NCBI RefSeq assembly: GCF_963583255.1
Contig: NC_084804.1
Span: 28,461,061-28,525,060 of the forward strand
Length of the DNA: 64,000 bases
Reading direction: 5' to 3'
DNA from: Pyrus communis
Taxonomy: Eukaryota > Streptophyta > Magnoliopsida > Rosales > Rosaceae
Shown here: piece by piece, positions 24,758 to 37,493 of the stretch
Position numbering within the stretch: position 1 is the first letter of the stretch
Layout of the letters: each line of letters begins with the position of its first letter
Made by a program: the position numbers and the translations under genes
The notes under the pieces: model-generated
Databases searched by the model: none
Told to the model about the DNA's origin: nothing
The model's input: the letters and a program-made list of their open reading frames with translations, nothing else

Positions 24758-25356
24758 GGGCACGTGAGACCAATAGCAGCAAGCCAACCCATGTGAAGAC
24801 AACCCACATGGGCTTGTGCAAGTTAGCTGACTGGAAGATAGCAATTGGTTAGGGTGACTGCACCAGCATCACGGTTTCTACGATGCAGATTGGTGTGTCG
24901 TTGCCATCTAATGGTCATCGCGTCTCCTGGGTTTTGATCCAGTGTGGCGCTTACATCATTTTTAAATCCAACGACTCAAATTCCATTTAATCAATTTTAA
25001 CAGTAATAAAAAAAAATCCAACGGCTCAAATTTAAATTCAACTGTCAAATGATACCAAACTCTATAAATACACATCCATTTGTTCGCTAATCCATACAAA
25101 AATTCAATTTTCTCAACAATTTTTTTGTTCAGAATTTGAATTTTTATTTACATAAAAATGTTCGCAAAAATAAAGCAAGATAGATTATACAAAAACTAAT
25201 TCCAAAATTATTAGCACAAAAAAAAAAAAAATCAACGAAATACAAAAGTTTAAAAAAATAATAAAGTTGGTTGGGAATTCTATGTCCCTTACCATTGGAG
25301 GAAAAAGACGCCTAACCTCATACATATAGATAAATAGTGGAAAATACGGGACTAAA
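24758..25356. other. Non-coding region with MITE-like phrases
   Basis: 'AAATCCAACGACTCAAATTCC' and 'AATCCAACGGCTCAAATTT' near 24965-25035 resemble phrases in the Harbinger-like element at 59222-60947. No ends or duplications were found, so this may be a decayed fragment. Confidence 0.35.
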
Positions 25357-25621
25357 TGTAAGATCCCAAATCGCCCATGAGAGTGATCCTTGTATGTATA
25401 TTCTCATCCCTACCTAGCACAAGGCCTTTTGGGAGCCCACTAGCTTCAGATTCCGTGGGAACTCCAAAGTTAAGCGAGTAGCGCGCGATAGCACTCCCAT
25501 TATGGGTGACCCACTGAGAAGTTCTTGTGTGAGTTCCTAGAAAGAAAACCATGAGGGCGTGGTCGGGGTCCAAAGTGGACAATATCGTGCTACGGTAGTG
25601 GAACAGACCCGGAATGTGACA
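25357..25621 (+). mobile_element. Cassandra-type TRIM solo LTR carrying a 5S rRNA-like domain
   Basis: The 265-bp unit begins TGTAAGATCCCAAATCG, ends GGAATGTGACA, and is flanked by CTAAA on both sides (25352-25356 and 25622-25626), a 5-bp target-site duplication. Within it, about 25445-25535 resembles plant 5S rRNA, with AACTCCAAAGTTAAGCGAG and TATGGGTGACCCACTGAGAA at the places of the internal RNA polymerase III control region. A 5S-like LTR is the signature of Cassandra elements. Only one LTR is present and no internal domain, so recombination between LTRs is the likely history. The 5S part is incomplete, so this is not an rRNA gene. Confidence 0.88.
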
Positions 25622-26068
25622 CTAAATATTGGAATTTGAGCCCTTTAGGTTAGAAATAGCCTAATTAAAAGGGATAAGTTGGTATAAATAAGAATAAGGT
25701 GGTACAAAAGAGTACAATTACGTACAATATTACCTCAAGTAATAATTCAACTAATTCAAATGGTTTAAACAAACTTAAGAAATTTTAAAATAGAATTAGG
25801 ATCTAAGTTAAGTAGATCTACCTAGAACCTCAATGGTGTTGAATACAAACAAACTCTTTGATGATTTCTACAAAATATGATAGTACAAGGCGCATCACAC
25901 AAACAAAATTTAATAAAGTAAATTTATGGGCCATTTGATAACTATTTTTTTAATTATTAATTACTAATTTTTATTTTATTGAAAGTATAAAACTTGTCTG
26001 ATAACTATTTTTAGTTTTTAGAAGAAAAAAGAAACTAGAAACTAAAAACTAAAAGTTAAATTTTGAAA

Positions 26069-28817
26069 TGACACATCTCGACCCGGATTGTCCACTAGGA
26101 CTTCGAATCGAGTTCTGCTGGCCGACACCTGGAAAGTGACGAAGCCATAAAGTATAGTGATGTAGAATATGTGAATAAATTTAAACCTAAAAGTGCCTAA
26201 ATACGAGAGTACGCTATGAGCGGAAATGAACTCATTTCACATGTGACGTCAGAACATAAGTAAAGTACAGTAGAGTGGATTGAAAATCATACATTCGAAG
26301 GTAATCTCCAATACCAAGATTTGCCACAAATCCTCGTTGATACAAAAACTCTATTACTAGAACATGGAGGGATAAAAAACAAGAGTGAGTAGGCCTGAAA
26401 ATAACGCTTTAATAAAGACCTTCTAAACGTTATAGTCCCTCGCTGTGATACCTGTATAGTTTCCAGGAAATCATAATACGTATAAGTATGAAATCAAATG
26501 TAAATCAATAGTTAATCCAGGAATATTTCAAATCACTACATATCAGCAGCAGTATATAAAAAATCAAATGCTCATCAATCTATGATAACACACGATTTAG
26601 AGTTGCCTAACACAACCTGTATGACTCATAAATCAATCTATGATAACACATAAGTTGGAGTTATCTAATGCAACATGTATGACTTATAGGCAACTTGTAC
26701 GACAGTGTCGGAGTTGCCTAGCATTGCAACCTGTACGACAGTGTCGGAGTTGCCTATTATTGCAACCTGTGTGACAGTGTCGAAGTTGCCTATCGCAACC
26801 TGTACTACAATGTCGGAGTTGCCTATTATTGCAACCTGTACTACAATGTCGGAGTTGCCTATTATTGCAACCTGTACTACAATGTCGGAGTTGCCTATTA
26901 TTGCAACCTGTATGACAGTGTCAAAGTTGCCTATCGCAACATGTACTACAATGTCGAAGTTGTCTATTATTGCAACCTGTACGACAGTGTCGAAGTTGCC
27001 TATCGCAACCTATACGATAGTGTCGGAGTTGCATAAAACATAAATACAGTCAAGCCATAACTCAATCATTTCAAATAACACCATAAACTCACTTGAACTT
27101 GCATGCGCGTCCTGCGTTCACCTTAGCACCTCCAAGCATTCATAACAATTATATGCAGGTAATATGCATATGGATATGCCATGATGCAATCTAAAAAGGA
27201 AAAGACCCACTCACTTGAGGTCCGCGCCACGATTCCCTAGAACGAATATCGTGACGTCACGAATGATCATCACCTAGAACAAATATTCAATCACGTCTCA
27301 GAACTCTTATCAATAAAACACGTAACTTTCATAAAACACATCCCAAGGACGTTCTAGAATGATTTGAGACCCATTGACCAAAAGTCAACATTGTCGGTCA
27401 AATATCAATGTTAGGGTCCACAACCCTATGTAACTTGATCCGGAAGATCCATACCTAGGATTTCCGATCCGTAACTTCTAAAGATCCACATTATGCTTCT
27501 AGAACAACATCCTAAAGTTTCGAAACGATCCAACGGTTGGATCTCCGCTAATTGCTAAAATTAAGTGGTAGCTGATGTTTTATTTTACGAACTTACAAAT
27601 TTGATTCGGAAAGATTCATACGTCAGATTCCCAATCCGTAAGTTCCTATGGTTTTCAAATATACGTACTATAAGGTACTAATGTTTGGTAACGATGCAAC
27701 GATCAGATATCGTCAATTCATGCAAAGAGCCCGTGACGACCAACTAGGTGGTCAACTACAAAACTACATTAAAACATCGTAATTTCACTAAACAAATGTC
27801 AAATATAGAATTGGAGCATCCAAATTAGCCAAACATGGTTAGATGGGGTCTCGGCCCACGCGCCGCTGCACGCGGTGGTTGGTCGCCACTGTTCGCCGGA
27901 AAAATTCAACTATTTCTAAAAATTCTCAAATTTCACAAAAATGAAGATCTCAAAGAGAGGAACAACTTTCATACTGGCCACCAAGTCCAAAAGTGGACGG
28001 AAGATGGTCAATTTTGCCCACAAAGCGGGCGAGTGCCTAAAGCTTCCCGACGTCGATTCATCGTCTACAATGGTCCAACGGGGTCAAGGTTGGTTGGGAT
28101 TTTCTCCTGGGATGATGGGCTACAAAGCCCAAGTGGTGGCATCGGCCATCGCCTTGCCGATTTGCCGAAAAATTGAAAAGAGTGGCCGGAGCACTATTGA
28201 TTTTCGTCAACTTTAGTGGCCTCAAATCGCCACATACTGTGTAATCAAGGTGGTTCTTGAGTGGGTTTTGTAGAGGGGAATGAGAGCTTCAAGATGGTGG
28301 TGGTGGCGTCGAAAAACTCCACTGGAGTTGGCCGGAATCGGCCTTGGAAAATGGGAGGTCGAACTAGGTTATGTGGTGTGCACGGGTTGAAAGGGAAAGG
28401 GATGAGGTTTTCTCTCCTCTCCTTCCTGATTAGTTGATCTTTCTCTCTAATTTCTGATTGGTCCACCTTCTAACATATCTAATTGGTCACTTAAACAAAA
28501 TAGCTGATTGGTCCCCTTATTCTTGCTTAAAATCTGATTGGTTTCTTTCCCACAAGATGGGAGTTCAATTTATTTCTAGCTAAACTTTAAATAATCAATT
28601 TCAAATGCCCGTAATTATAATGTTATAATCCGAAGTCGCAAATGGCTTTCGCCTATGTGTTCGTGGCAATGATTACTACGCAAATACTCCAAAAGAATGA
28701 CTCATACATCTCTCTAAATAATGGCCAACGAAAGTCAAAATCCTTGCCTCTAGGGTATTTTCGTCAATTCATGCTTTTAAAATTTATAAAACGTAAAATT
28801 AGGGACGAATTATCACA
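26069..28817 (-). mobile_element. Gypsy-like solo LTR (2.75 kb), reverse orientation, with 5-bp duplication
   Basis: It begins TGACACATCTCGACCCGG and ends GACGAATTATCACA. TGAAA flanks both ends exactly (26064-26068 and 28818-28822). Reading the reverse complement, its ends parallel those of the gypsy LTR at 805-3189: a 'TGGCCG.CAC...GTGACG.AGCCAT' pattern near one end and a 'TTTTCGTCAATT' segment near the other. It is therefore a solo LTR of a related family pointing leftward. It contains a 33/36-bp minisatellite (26700-27035) and no genes. The open frame at 27835-28176 is not recognised as any protein. Confidence 0.82.
26700..27035. repeat. Minisatellite of 33/36-bp units inside the solo LTR
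   Basis: About ten copies of GCAACCTGTACGACAGTGTC followed by GGAGTTGCCTATTATT (36 bp) or a version lacking ATT (33 bp). Unit lengths divisible by three create a long open frame with a repetitive SELPIIATCTTV peptide. This is a by-product, not a gene. Confidence 0.9.
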
Positions 28818-28822
28818 TGAAA

Positions 28823-29552
28823 ACTCAAGAAAGCTAAACTTTTAATTTAAGGATTGTGCTATATGTGAGTAATAGATTGTACCATTGAGTTTGGGAAGTT
28901 AAACTAACTCAAACTTAAGTAAATTGAACTACAACAACAACATGACACTTGCATGAAAGTTGTTACATGTGTTCAAAGTATAACAGAGCAACACGAATCG
29001 CTTTGAAACGATTTAGACTTTGAAAGTATCATGCTCGAGGTTCAAAAACGAGCTTTTCAAATTGAAACTTGGTAATTGATTTTTAAGAGAAAGAATTTGG
29101 TTTGGATATTACGTCAACTGGCAATCATACTATAGAATTGTAGAACAATGAAAATCCAATTTGAATGTCTTGAAAAATGCTTCAAAACATTGTTAAGCTT
29201 GGTCCATACAATATTATTTCTTGAGTTGGACTTTTTTTTATTGATAGAACAATTTCAAACAATATCCTAAAATATTACTTTTTCTTGTTCGAATTGGTCT
29301 CTCAGAATTTTAAATGTATTTACTGGTTCTGGCGTACAATTCAATGCAGCAAGAGAAAAAGGGGTTATAATTTAGATGACCGAGTCCTGCATTACCTCAT
29401 TACAATATCAGGGACGGCAGCACAAATTCAAAATCTAAAAAGTAGCTCGCTCTCTCTGTCTCCCAACCACCTTCACCGTCTCTCTCTCTACCACTGCTCA
29501 AACTACTCCAAATTTGTTTGACTTTCCGCCGAACTTGTTCCTGCCGGTAAAA
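28823..29552. other. Promoter and 5' leader region of the FAAH gene
   Basis: This is the gap between the solo LTR and the FAAH start. It is AT-rich, turning CT-rich (CTCTCTCTGTCTCCC, CCGTCTCTCTCTCTACC) in the last 110 bases, as in many plant 5' UTRs. No other gene is seen. Confidence 0.5.
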
Positions 29553-31812
29553 ATGGGGAAGAGGCGGGTGATGGTGGCCGCCGAGGACGTCGACTTGTCC
29601 GCCGTCAAATACGAGCAAGAAGAAATCAAGGGTCAGTCAGCCAATAGCAATACACGCACTCATATGATCATTTCGAATTATGAATTTATAGATGAATTCA
29701 TTGATTGTTGTTGAGTTTGATGATTTGGGCTTTGTTGGGTTTTTGGATTGGCAGCTCCACATTTGACTGGCTTGATTTTCAAGCTGTCTGTGAGGATTGT
29801 TGAGGCCCCCATCGTAGGTTCTTTCATAGTCTCAGCTATGAAGAAGCAGAACAAGATGACTCAGGTCTTTCAAAATTCTGTGTTGCTTTCTTTTTTAGTA
29901 ATTCAATTACTTGTTGAAATGTTCTACTGTGTTCGAGATTTTCGATTCGAATTAGAAGAGGCTGAAAATAAATTATCTGTTATTGCAATCCACAGTTGTT
30001 GAGGAATACACTGATACCAGAGGGACCCATGTTCAAACCTGAATTTCCCCCTCAAGGTTTTTTGGGTTTGATTTTTATTAATTTGGGTCTCAAAAGGTTT
30101 TATCTTTTGTTGTACTCCATTGTTTTAATGGAATTGGATGTAAGGATCACTGACCTGGTGAATGTGATGTGAAAATTAGAACTAGAAGCCGCGGTGGTTG
30201 TTCTTGATGAAGATGGAAAACCAGAAGACAGAGTTGAAGTGGCTTTGAAATGCCTTCCACAGTATGATCCTGCTAGCTGCTGGAATGGGAATTCAATTCA
30301 ATCTTTTCGGTACTGGAAGATACGTGATTATGCTTATGCTTATCGTTCCAAGCTTGCAACCCCATCAATGGTAAGTTGATACTATCTTATGACTCGGTTC
30401 ACCTCAAATTGATTTTTTTTATGAGTTTATTTTCTTATTCACAGGTCGCGGAGCATATAATTTCAGTTATAGATGAATTCAGTAATAAGAAACCGCCACA
30501 ACCTCTGTTGATTACTTTCAACCCTGAAGATGTCAGGAGCCAAGCTGCAGCTTCGACAAAGAGGTTTGAGGAAGGTATTAATAGAAGGATAATTGGCTGT
30601 AATGATTGTCTTGGCAATTAACCTATGGTAGAGTGTCCCAGTAGTAAGCTTTGATGCCCTTTTGTTTTGGTTGTGTAGGGAATCCCTTATCTATCTTAGA
30701 CGGGATTTTTGTGGCAATCAAGGATGATATAGACTGCTGTCCCCATCCATCTAAGGGTAAATAATCGTCACTATTGTGTTTAGAATATATGTTAAACATT
30801 TGACCCTACTTAACTAATCACTCTATGGTGACAGGTGGAACAACATGGATACATGAGGTTCGCACTGTCAAGAAGGATGCAGTTTGTGTTTCGAGATTAC
30901 GTAGTTGTGGTGTGATTTTCATTGGGAAGGCAAATATGCATGAGTTGGGCATGGGTACAACCGGAAATAATTCGAACTATGGGTAAACAATCCTTTCTCA
31001 GCAACCATGTGATGGATTTTGTATGTGCAGTGTTTTTCATAGACACAATGCGTCTAACATGTCAAAGTCATAGTTGTACAATTTGATCCTTTGATTTAAA
31101 TACGGTGCATTTTTCCTGTGTGCTTAGGTTTAAACTGTAAACTTGATAACCTCAAACGCTCAAGTTGTTAGGATGTGGGTCAACTACCACTCTTGTACTG
31201 TGACAAAACTTTATGCAGTATTTTTTTCCTATGTGAGAGATACATACAAGTAGAGTTTCTTTTGTTACACAATTAGCATGGTTTTCTCACTTGAGTCTTA
31301 TATTACTGATTTTTTTCCCCAATTTTGTTTCATTAGAACAACAAGAAATCCCCATGCACCAGAAAGGTATACTGGTGGATCTTCCTCGGGCCCTGCGGCA
31401 CTTGTAGCTTCTGGACTGTGCTCTGCAGCGCTTGGAACTGATGGTGGAGGTTGTGCAAAAAATAGTTATGAAAGGCTTAATATTGTTTCTTACTTTCCTT
31501 TATACTAATTTTGGATGCTTAAATCAATGTAAAAGGGCAGGTTCAGTCCGTATTCCTTCTTCTCTGTGTGGTGTAGTGGGCTTGAAGACAACATATGGAC
31601 GGACAGATATAGGAGGGTGAGTTGGTACTTTGAAAGGGGGATCCTTTTCTTTCTAGGACCTACCACATTACTCTCAGTTTTTTAGAGAACTATATTAAAA
31701 GCATATAAATCATCTAAATAGGAAAAACAGCTTTGACTGTAGATTTTTCTCATGTAACACAAAATTTATTAATGGACAAGATTGTTTCATGTTTTAGTTT
31801 TAATATATGCTT

Positions 31813-31860
<48 letters not shown>

Positions 31861-34800
31861 ACTTTTATAGGATGGCTTATACGTTTAACCCTATCGAAGG
31901 AGTATGATAATTGATAACTCATAAAATTTTGACACATGCAATCATGTAGACAAGCAACAAGCATCAGACTGGGATATTGTGACATGTGCTTCATGCCAAA
32001 TTGATTTACAGTTTGTGCACTTTTACATCACAGATCATTATGTGAGGATGGGACTGTGGAAATTATTGGACCAATTGCTTCTACAGTGGAGGATGTCATG
32101 TTAGTGTAAGTAACTCATACTTGTGAACATGTATTCCATTACTTTTGCTGGTGTTTGCTTCCATCCTTCTCAGGATGTGCCATGTGACTCATGTGTGATC
32201 AACTTTTCCTACTTAAACCTAATTATTTTCAGTCTTATGTTTGGTGCATTGGCCAAAGACCTCCAGTATTTCTAATGTTTTCTGACCAAAATAATAATTT
32301 ATCAGGTACTCGGCAATTTTGGGCACCTCTCTTGCAGATAGAATTAGTTTGAAACCGGTAAGCGTTTATTACTGGCTTAAATGGTACACCAAAATAGATT
32401 CATAATTCCCCTTTACTCTTATTCTATTTTCCTTCTTAAGTCATTTGAACAGAGATCTCGTTCTTGACCGGTAAAGGGAAGTCTATTTCCTGGAAGAAAG
32501 AAACTTAGTGCATGTAATATAATAAGATTGTTTTTTGATAGTGGATTAAAAAAATGTAATATCTTCTCTGTAGTTAAATTTTAAATGTAGTTATAAATTA
32601 ATTTATTGCTGAGATGATTTGTTCAGTGTGTGTGAAATGGTAAGACGGGTGTTTGTTTCATTCAATTTTACAAGCAGTTTTACATATATAAGGTGTGAAC
32701 CCTCTTAGTTTCTTCCATATCTGACACCTGTTTCTGTTCACTATTTTTTGTAGTCCCCACCTTCTGTGCCAAATTTGTCATTGTATGACAGTTTGAATAC
32801 TCTGGGATCCTTGCGACTGGGGAAGTATACAGCGGTAATTACCCTTTCTATGGTCATTTCAATTAGATGTTACATGACTTCTTATGAATATACAAACGTT
32901 CTCCTGCAGTGGTTTAATGACGTACATTCGACTGATATCTCTGATATGTGTGAGGATGTTCTTAGTCTTCTATCGAAAACCCATGGTTGTGAAGTAAGTC
33001 ATCATCATTGTCATGTACTTTGTATCTTTTTGAAACTCATTCTTGTTTCTTAAGTTGAGGAATAACTTCTTTGATGTTAGCTGAGACTCTGCATGTCCAT
33101 GTCCATTTATCGTAGATGGTGGAGATTGTTGTACCTGAGCTCCATGAAATGCGTACTGCTCATCTCGTTTCAATTGGATCTGAGTTTCTCAATGCAATAA
33201 ATCCATATTGTGAGGATGGGTATGTTTCTGTTTGGGTTATCTATACTGGCAGGGGGAGGAATATACTTTTAGGTGTTTTTTTTTTTTTTTTTTTGGGGGG
33301 GGGGGGGGGGGGGGCGGGGGGGGGGGGGTGTTTCAGCGAACTTATATAACGTAAAAGCGAAAGAAAACATAGACGTAATATGCACAAAAACTTCAATATC
33401 TTGAGAATATTTTTCTATATTATGTGTATAATTGTCTGTTGTTTCAAACTTTTGAAGTATCTCACTATAACTTCAATGCTAAAATCTTTAAATGTCTTCA
33501 ATTTCCTTCAGTATTAAAAAGCTGCTACTAAGCACGTATAAAGGACTACGATTTTTGAATTGATCGAGTATCTACATTGGAAGTTTCTTTTTGAATGAAC
33601 TTGAGTAAGGTGAATAAATTATGTTTTTTTTTTCCAAAGCAGGCAGCGTACGAGATCACTTGAAAAATTAGATCTGCTACAAAAGAAGCAACTCAAGTGT
33701 AATTCATACACTTAAATATAGGAGCAAAAGACACTCGAGATAAAGTTTAGAAAAAGAAAAAAAAACCAATTTTATTATTGAAAAAACAAAACCAGAGACT
33801 TTATTTATAGAAAATTCAAGAAATGGTGTGAAGTTGACATATGAAAGAATGTTCCTGTTCCTTTTATGATCCTATTTCTTTCGGTTTTCATTTATATCTG
33901 ATGTTATTTTTATTGATTTTTTTTATCACTCTTTGTATGTAGATATGGTGCAAAATTGTCATATGACTCGCGCACTAGTGTGGCTCTTTTCCGATCATTT
34001 TCTGCGTCAGATTATATTGCTGCCCAATGTCTTAGGTGAGGCAAACTAATTATCGGAAAACAATTATATGGCTGAATTTTTTAATACCTTTTGCTGCACA
34101 ATGGAGTGGGAAATTTCTTTTGGGATGTTTGGTAATGTCATAGATGTGTTTAAGTTCATCGTTATAGTGCAAGCTTCTAGGAACCATACAAGCATCCTAT
34201 ATCAATTGAAAACTGACTAAAGTGACTAAATATTTTTATGATATTTCATTAGGATTCTTTTTATTCCTGAGGAATTGGAATCGTTTTTTCTTTATAGGGA
34301 CATTTTAGGTTCTGAAGCTTGTCAATATTGGTTTCTGTCATGCTCCCAATCCCAAATTTCAAGTGTTACCGTAATATTTATTTGGGGGATTCTCAAAAAA
34401 AATGCTCCAGTGCCTATTAAACTGTCGTTAGTTTCCAATTCTTTGTAACCTGAAATTTGGCACATAGATTGTGATCATTGTTAAAAGAAGTGATTCATGG
34501 ATCATTACATTAATGACTTTTCTCTCATATTGAATTGCATTGTATTTAGAAATACTTGGTTTATCTCATTTGGAATGGCATGGTATGCAAATGTTTCAAA
34601 GATCTCTGAAAAAATACAGTAACTTCGTATGACAGGGTCATTAGTGCATTATTTTTTTAAGGGAACACGTAAATTTGGTGGATGAGATATTGACAAATAT
34701 GTTTCCTTGTGAATCTGTAATCTTAAAATTTTCCATATGTATGCTTTAGTTTCGCTTAATTTATTTCAGGAGAAGGATTATGTACCATCATATGGAGATC

Positions 34801-36672
34801 TTCAAGAAGGTTGATGTCATAGTGACCCCCACAACAGGGTATGTAAAGCCTAACTGATAACAAAAGTAATGGGTGTGCACCTGTCTGCTCCTTATATGTA
34901 GTCTTATGAAATATATATATAGCTAAACTAGATGGTGTTACCGTCTCGGTCCCTAAAATGTTTCTCTTGTTTATTTATAGAAACATTGATGAGCAAGACC
35001 TGTTAATTATTTATTATATGTACTGTGAATTTTTCTTGTCGTTGAATAGTCACCGTGACATGTTATTTCCATTTCCTGGGCCTCTTTCGTTTACTTTTCT
35101 TAGATGTACCGTTTCAGAGTTATTGAAACAGATAAAGTTAAAAAAACTCGAAATACCTAATGAATTTTATACAAACTCTCTGGGAAAATTTTACAATGCC
35201 ACTTTCAATTTGGGAAACATCTTCTGTTGAAAACTCTGCAAAACAGGTCTTAGTTATATTTTTGTGTGTTTGAAGATAGATGTCATCACTAGTCAGTGGT
35301 CTTACTCATTTTCCACCTCTATAAGTAGCGCGTTTTTTTGCTTTTCGAGTGTGGGTACCTTTGTCATGAATGACCACAATTTAAATCATGCATTTTTTGC
35401 TTTGGTAGAAACTCAGAATTGAACTGATATGCACACTTTTTCCCTTCTCTAATTATTTTGTGCAAAACAGCATGACAGCACCTATAATTCCACCAGCTGC
35501 TCTTAAAGATGGGGAGACGGATATGCGGGTCACAGGTCAGCTGTTCTACAATCTGAATTGAAGCTTGAGAAGATAATTATTTTTGTTCTTTAATTTCTCT
35601 CTCTGGAAAATTTTATAGCAATCTCCTGATGAATGTCAAAATCATTGAATTTAAAGTCGTTAGCCACACTGAGAATTTAGTATTACTTCGTTGTCGTTGG
35701 AAGAACTTGAAATGTGGTATTCTTGAAGTTTTTATCTCACACTCAAAAGACACTAGTGAACGAGAAAAAGAAATGTAATCCAGTTTTTGCAATCTTTCAT
35801 ACTTGCATTGATGCATGGCTTCATTGGTTTCAGGTTATCTCATGCGGTTTGTCATTGCGGGAAATCTTCTTGGCCTTCCTGCTATTTCTGTACCAGTGAG
35901 TAACTTTCTTTTTTCTTGGATTCATATTTCAAGCGCCCTAATTTGGTTATGGTTACTCTGGTAGAACAATTGTCCACTATATACTGTTGTGCTTTTGTTC
36001 GACAAATTATTCAAAGTACTCTAATGCTTGCATCAGACACAATACTTCTTAAAACCTCCAGTTTTGAGGCCATCTAATACTAACTTCATGGAATGGAAGC
36101 CATACTTTTGCAATTGCAAGTAATTATATCTTTGAAGTATCAAGGGCAGATTTCTTTTAGCTGTAGCTCAAGGGACCTTTTTGTTTTTGAGTTTTTTTTC
36201 AGCGACGTTCTACTTTTCTGTACTTGATTATGTCATGTTGTTATTCTCAAGCCTTCACCTATTTAGGTCAAAGGCGAAGCAAGATATTTCAAATGTTATT
36301 ACGACCTTCCTCATGTCAACTGTTTTTTTTCCCTCTCTTTTTGGCTGACTTTCTACTTTTCTGTACTTGTTTACCATGTGCAGGTTGGCTACGACAAGCA
36401 AGGACTTCCAATCGGTTTGCAACTGATTGGCCGCCCATGGGGTGAATCTTCAATTTTGCGTTTGGCTTCTGCAATAGAGGTATCAACTTTTCAACTTTCA
36501 GTGAATGAAGAACAATTATATGATAGTGCTTAAAGTGTTTGGGCACTCTGCAAACCCGTTGGTAGAAGTAAAGAACAGTTTGAAACTAAAGCATTCTTAT
36601 GATGTTTTTCAGGAACTCTGTACCAAGTCTAAGAAGAGGCCTGTACAATATTTTGATGTTCTGAAGTCTTAA
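29553..36672 (+). CDS. FAAH: Fatty acid amide hydrolase (amidase signature family)
   Basis: Twenty exons splice in frame to 607 codons, the length I recall for Arabidopsis FAAH: 29553-29631, 29755-29864, 29996-30056, 30180-30370, 30445-30574, 30679-30756, 30835-30982, 31337-31449, 31541-31616, 32034-32105, 32306-32357, 32754-32834, 32910-32993, 33116-33219, 33943-34035, 34770-34838, 35471-35535, 35834-35895, 36384-36479, 36613-36672. All introns are GT-AG. The enzyme hydrolyses N-acylethanolamines and other fatty amides. The Ser-Ser-Lys triad is intact: K205 in FVAIKDD, S281/S282 in [11 protein letters not shown], and S305 in [24 protein letters not shown] near the C-terminus is also typical. 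Intron 9 (31617-32033) has a CT microsatellite; intron 14 (33220-33942) has T and G runs. It is convergent with the PGM-like gene, with 821 bp between the stop codons. No lesion is seen. Confidence 0.96.
31816..31859 (+). repeat. CT microsatellite in FAAH intron 9
   Basis: A pure (TC)n run of about 21 repeats. Confidence 0.95.
33279..33328 (+). repeat. Poly-T followed by poly-G run in FAAH intron 14
   Basis: About 16 T, then some 34 G interrupted by one C and closed by T. The length is doubtful in any assembly. Confidence 0.9.
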
Positions 36673-37493
36673 CTGAACAGCTGCTCGTGCTGGCTGAATT
36701 CACGTTTGGAAGACTAAAAATTATCAATATCGTATAATAATCGCTCCACAACATTTTCGTTCAACATGATACGTTGCTAAACGTTATTTAGTTTTAGGTT
36801 CTGTTGGTCTGCCGTTGCAGTGTCTAATAACGCAACCATCACCTGCGTCGGACGCATCTACAATCTCTCACTCAAATTGTCTTACCAAATGCCTCTACTC
36901 TTTTGTATGTCATTTGTCATGACCTATGAGCATGCTTGTAAGTTTTATTACTGAGGATGGAGAATTACAAGATGATTGGTGGATGATTGGGGTTTAAACA
37001 AAATTGATCCTGTATTTCCTTGAACCTATACTCGAAAGTCGAAAATCAAACCTAGAATCTTAACCTCCATACTATCTAATTCTCTACCGATTCGCCAAGC
37101 TCCCGACTACAAACTACCAACAGGTTCAGCTGTTTGTTTGCTGGACACCCGGTACCAACGTCTGAAATTGAAACAGGTCATTCACTACTGTCGACTGTTA
37201 AGCAACGAGGCCGAAAAACGCAAACAAAACATTGCAACCAGAATTACTCTTTTGTCTATAAAATGAGCAAACGCTCATAGTTCAAGGACTAAAACGCCGA
37301 TGCCCGACCACAGGACACTGTTGTTTGTACTTGAAATAACCATTTACCATCATCAACCATACAGGTCTCATACAAAGCAACCCTGTGCTGTGATCTTTTT
37401 CATGGACAAACCAGACACTACCATTTTATGCAAGCACAATATCCGAATTTGTTCACAGCTTGTAGCATCTTCCTTTCTTTAGTGCAATTTACA
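36673..37493. other. Convergent 3' regions of FAAH and the PGM-like gene
   Basis: This interval should hold both 3' UTRs. No reading frame is recognised and no obvious repeat is present. The spacing is short enough for the two transcripts to overlap. Confidence 0.55.

Noticed and set aside
25445..25535. 5S rRNA gene
   Set aside because: Only part of 5S is present, with changes, inside a TG...CA unit flanked by a 5-bp duplication: a Cassandra LTR.
26705..27043. Open frame coding a repetitive SELPIIATCTT-type protein
   Set aside because: It arises from a minisatellite whose 33/36-bp units are multiples of three, inside a solo LTR.
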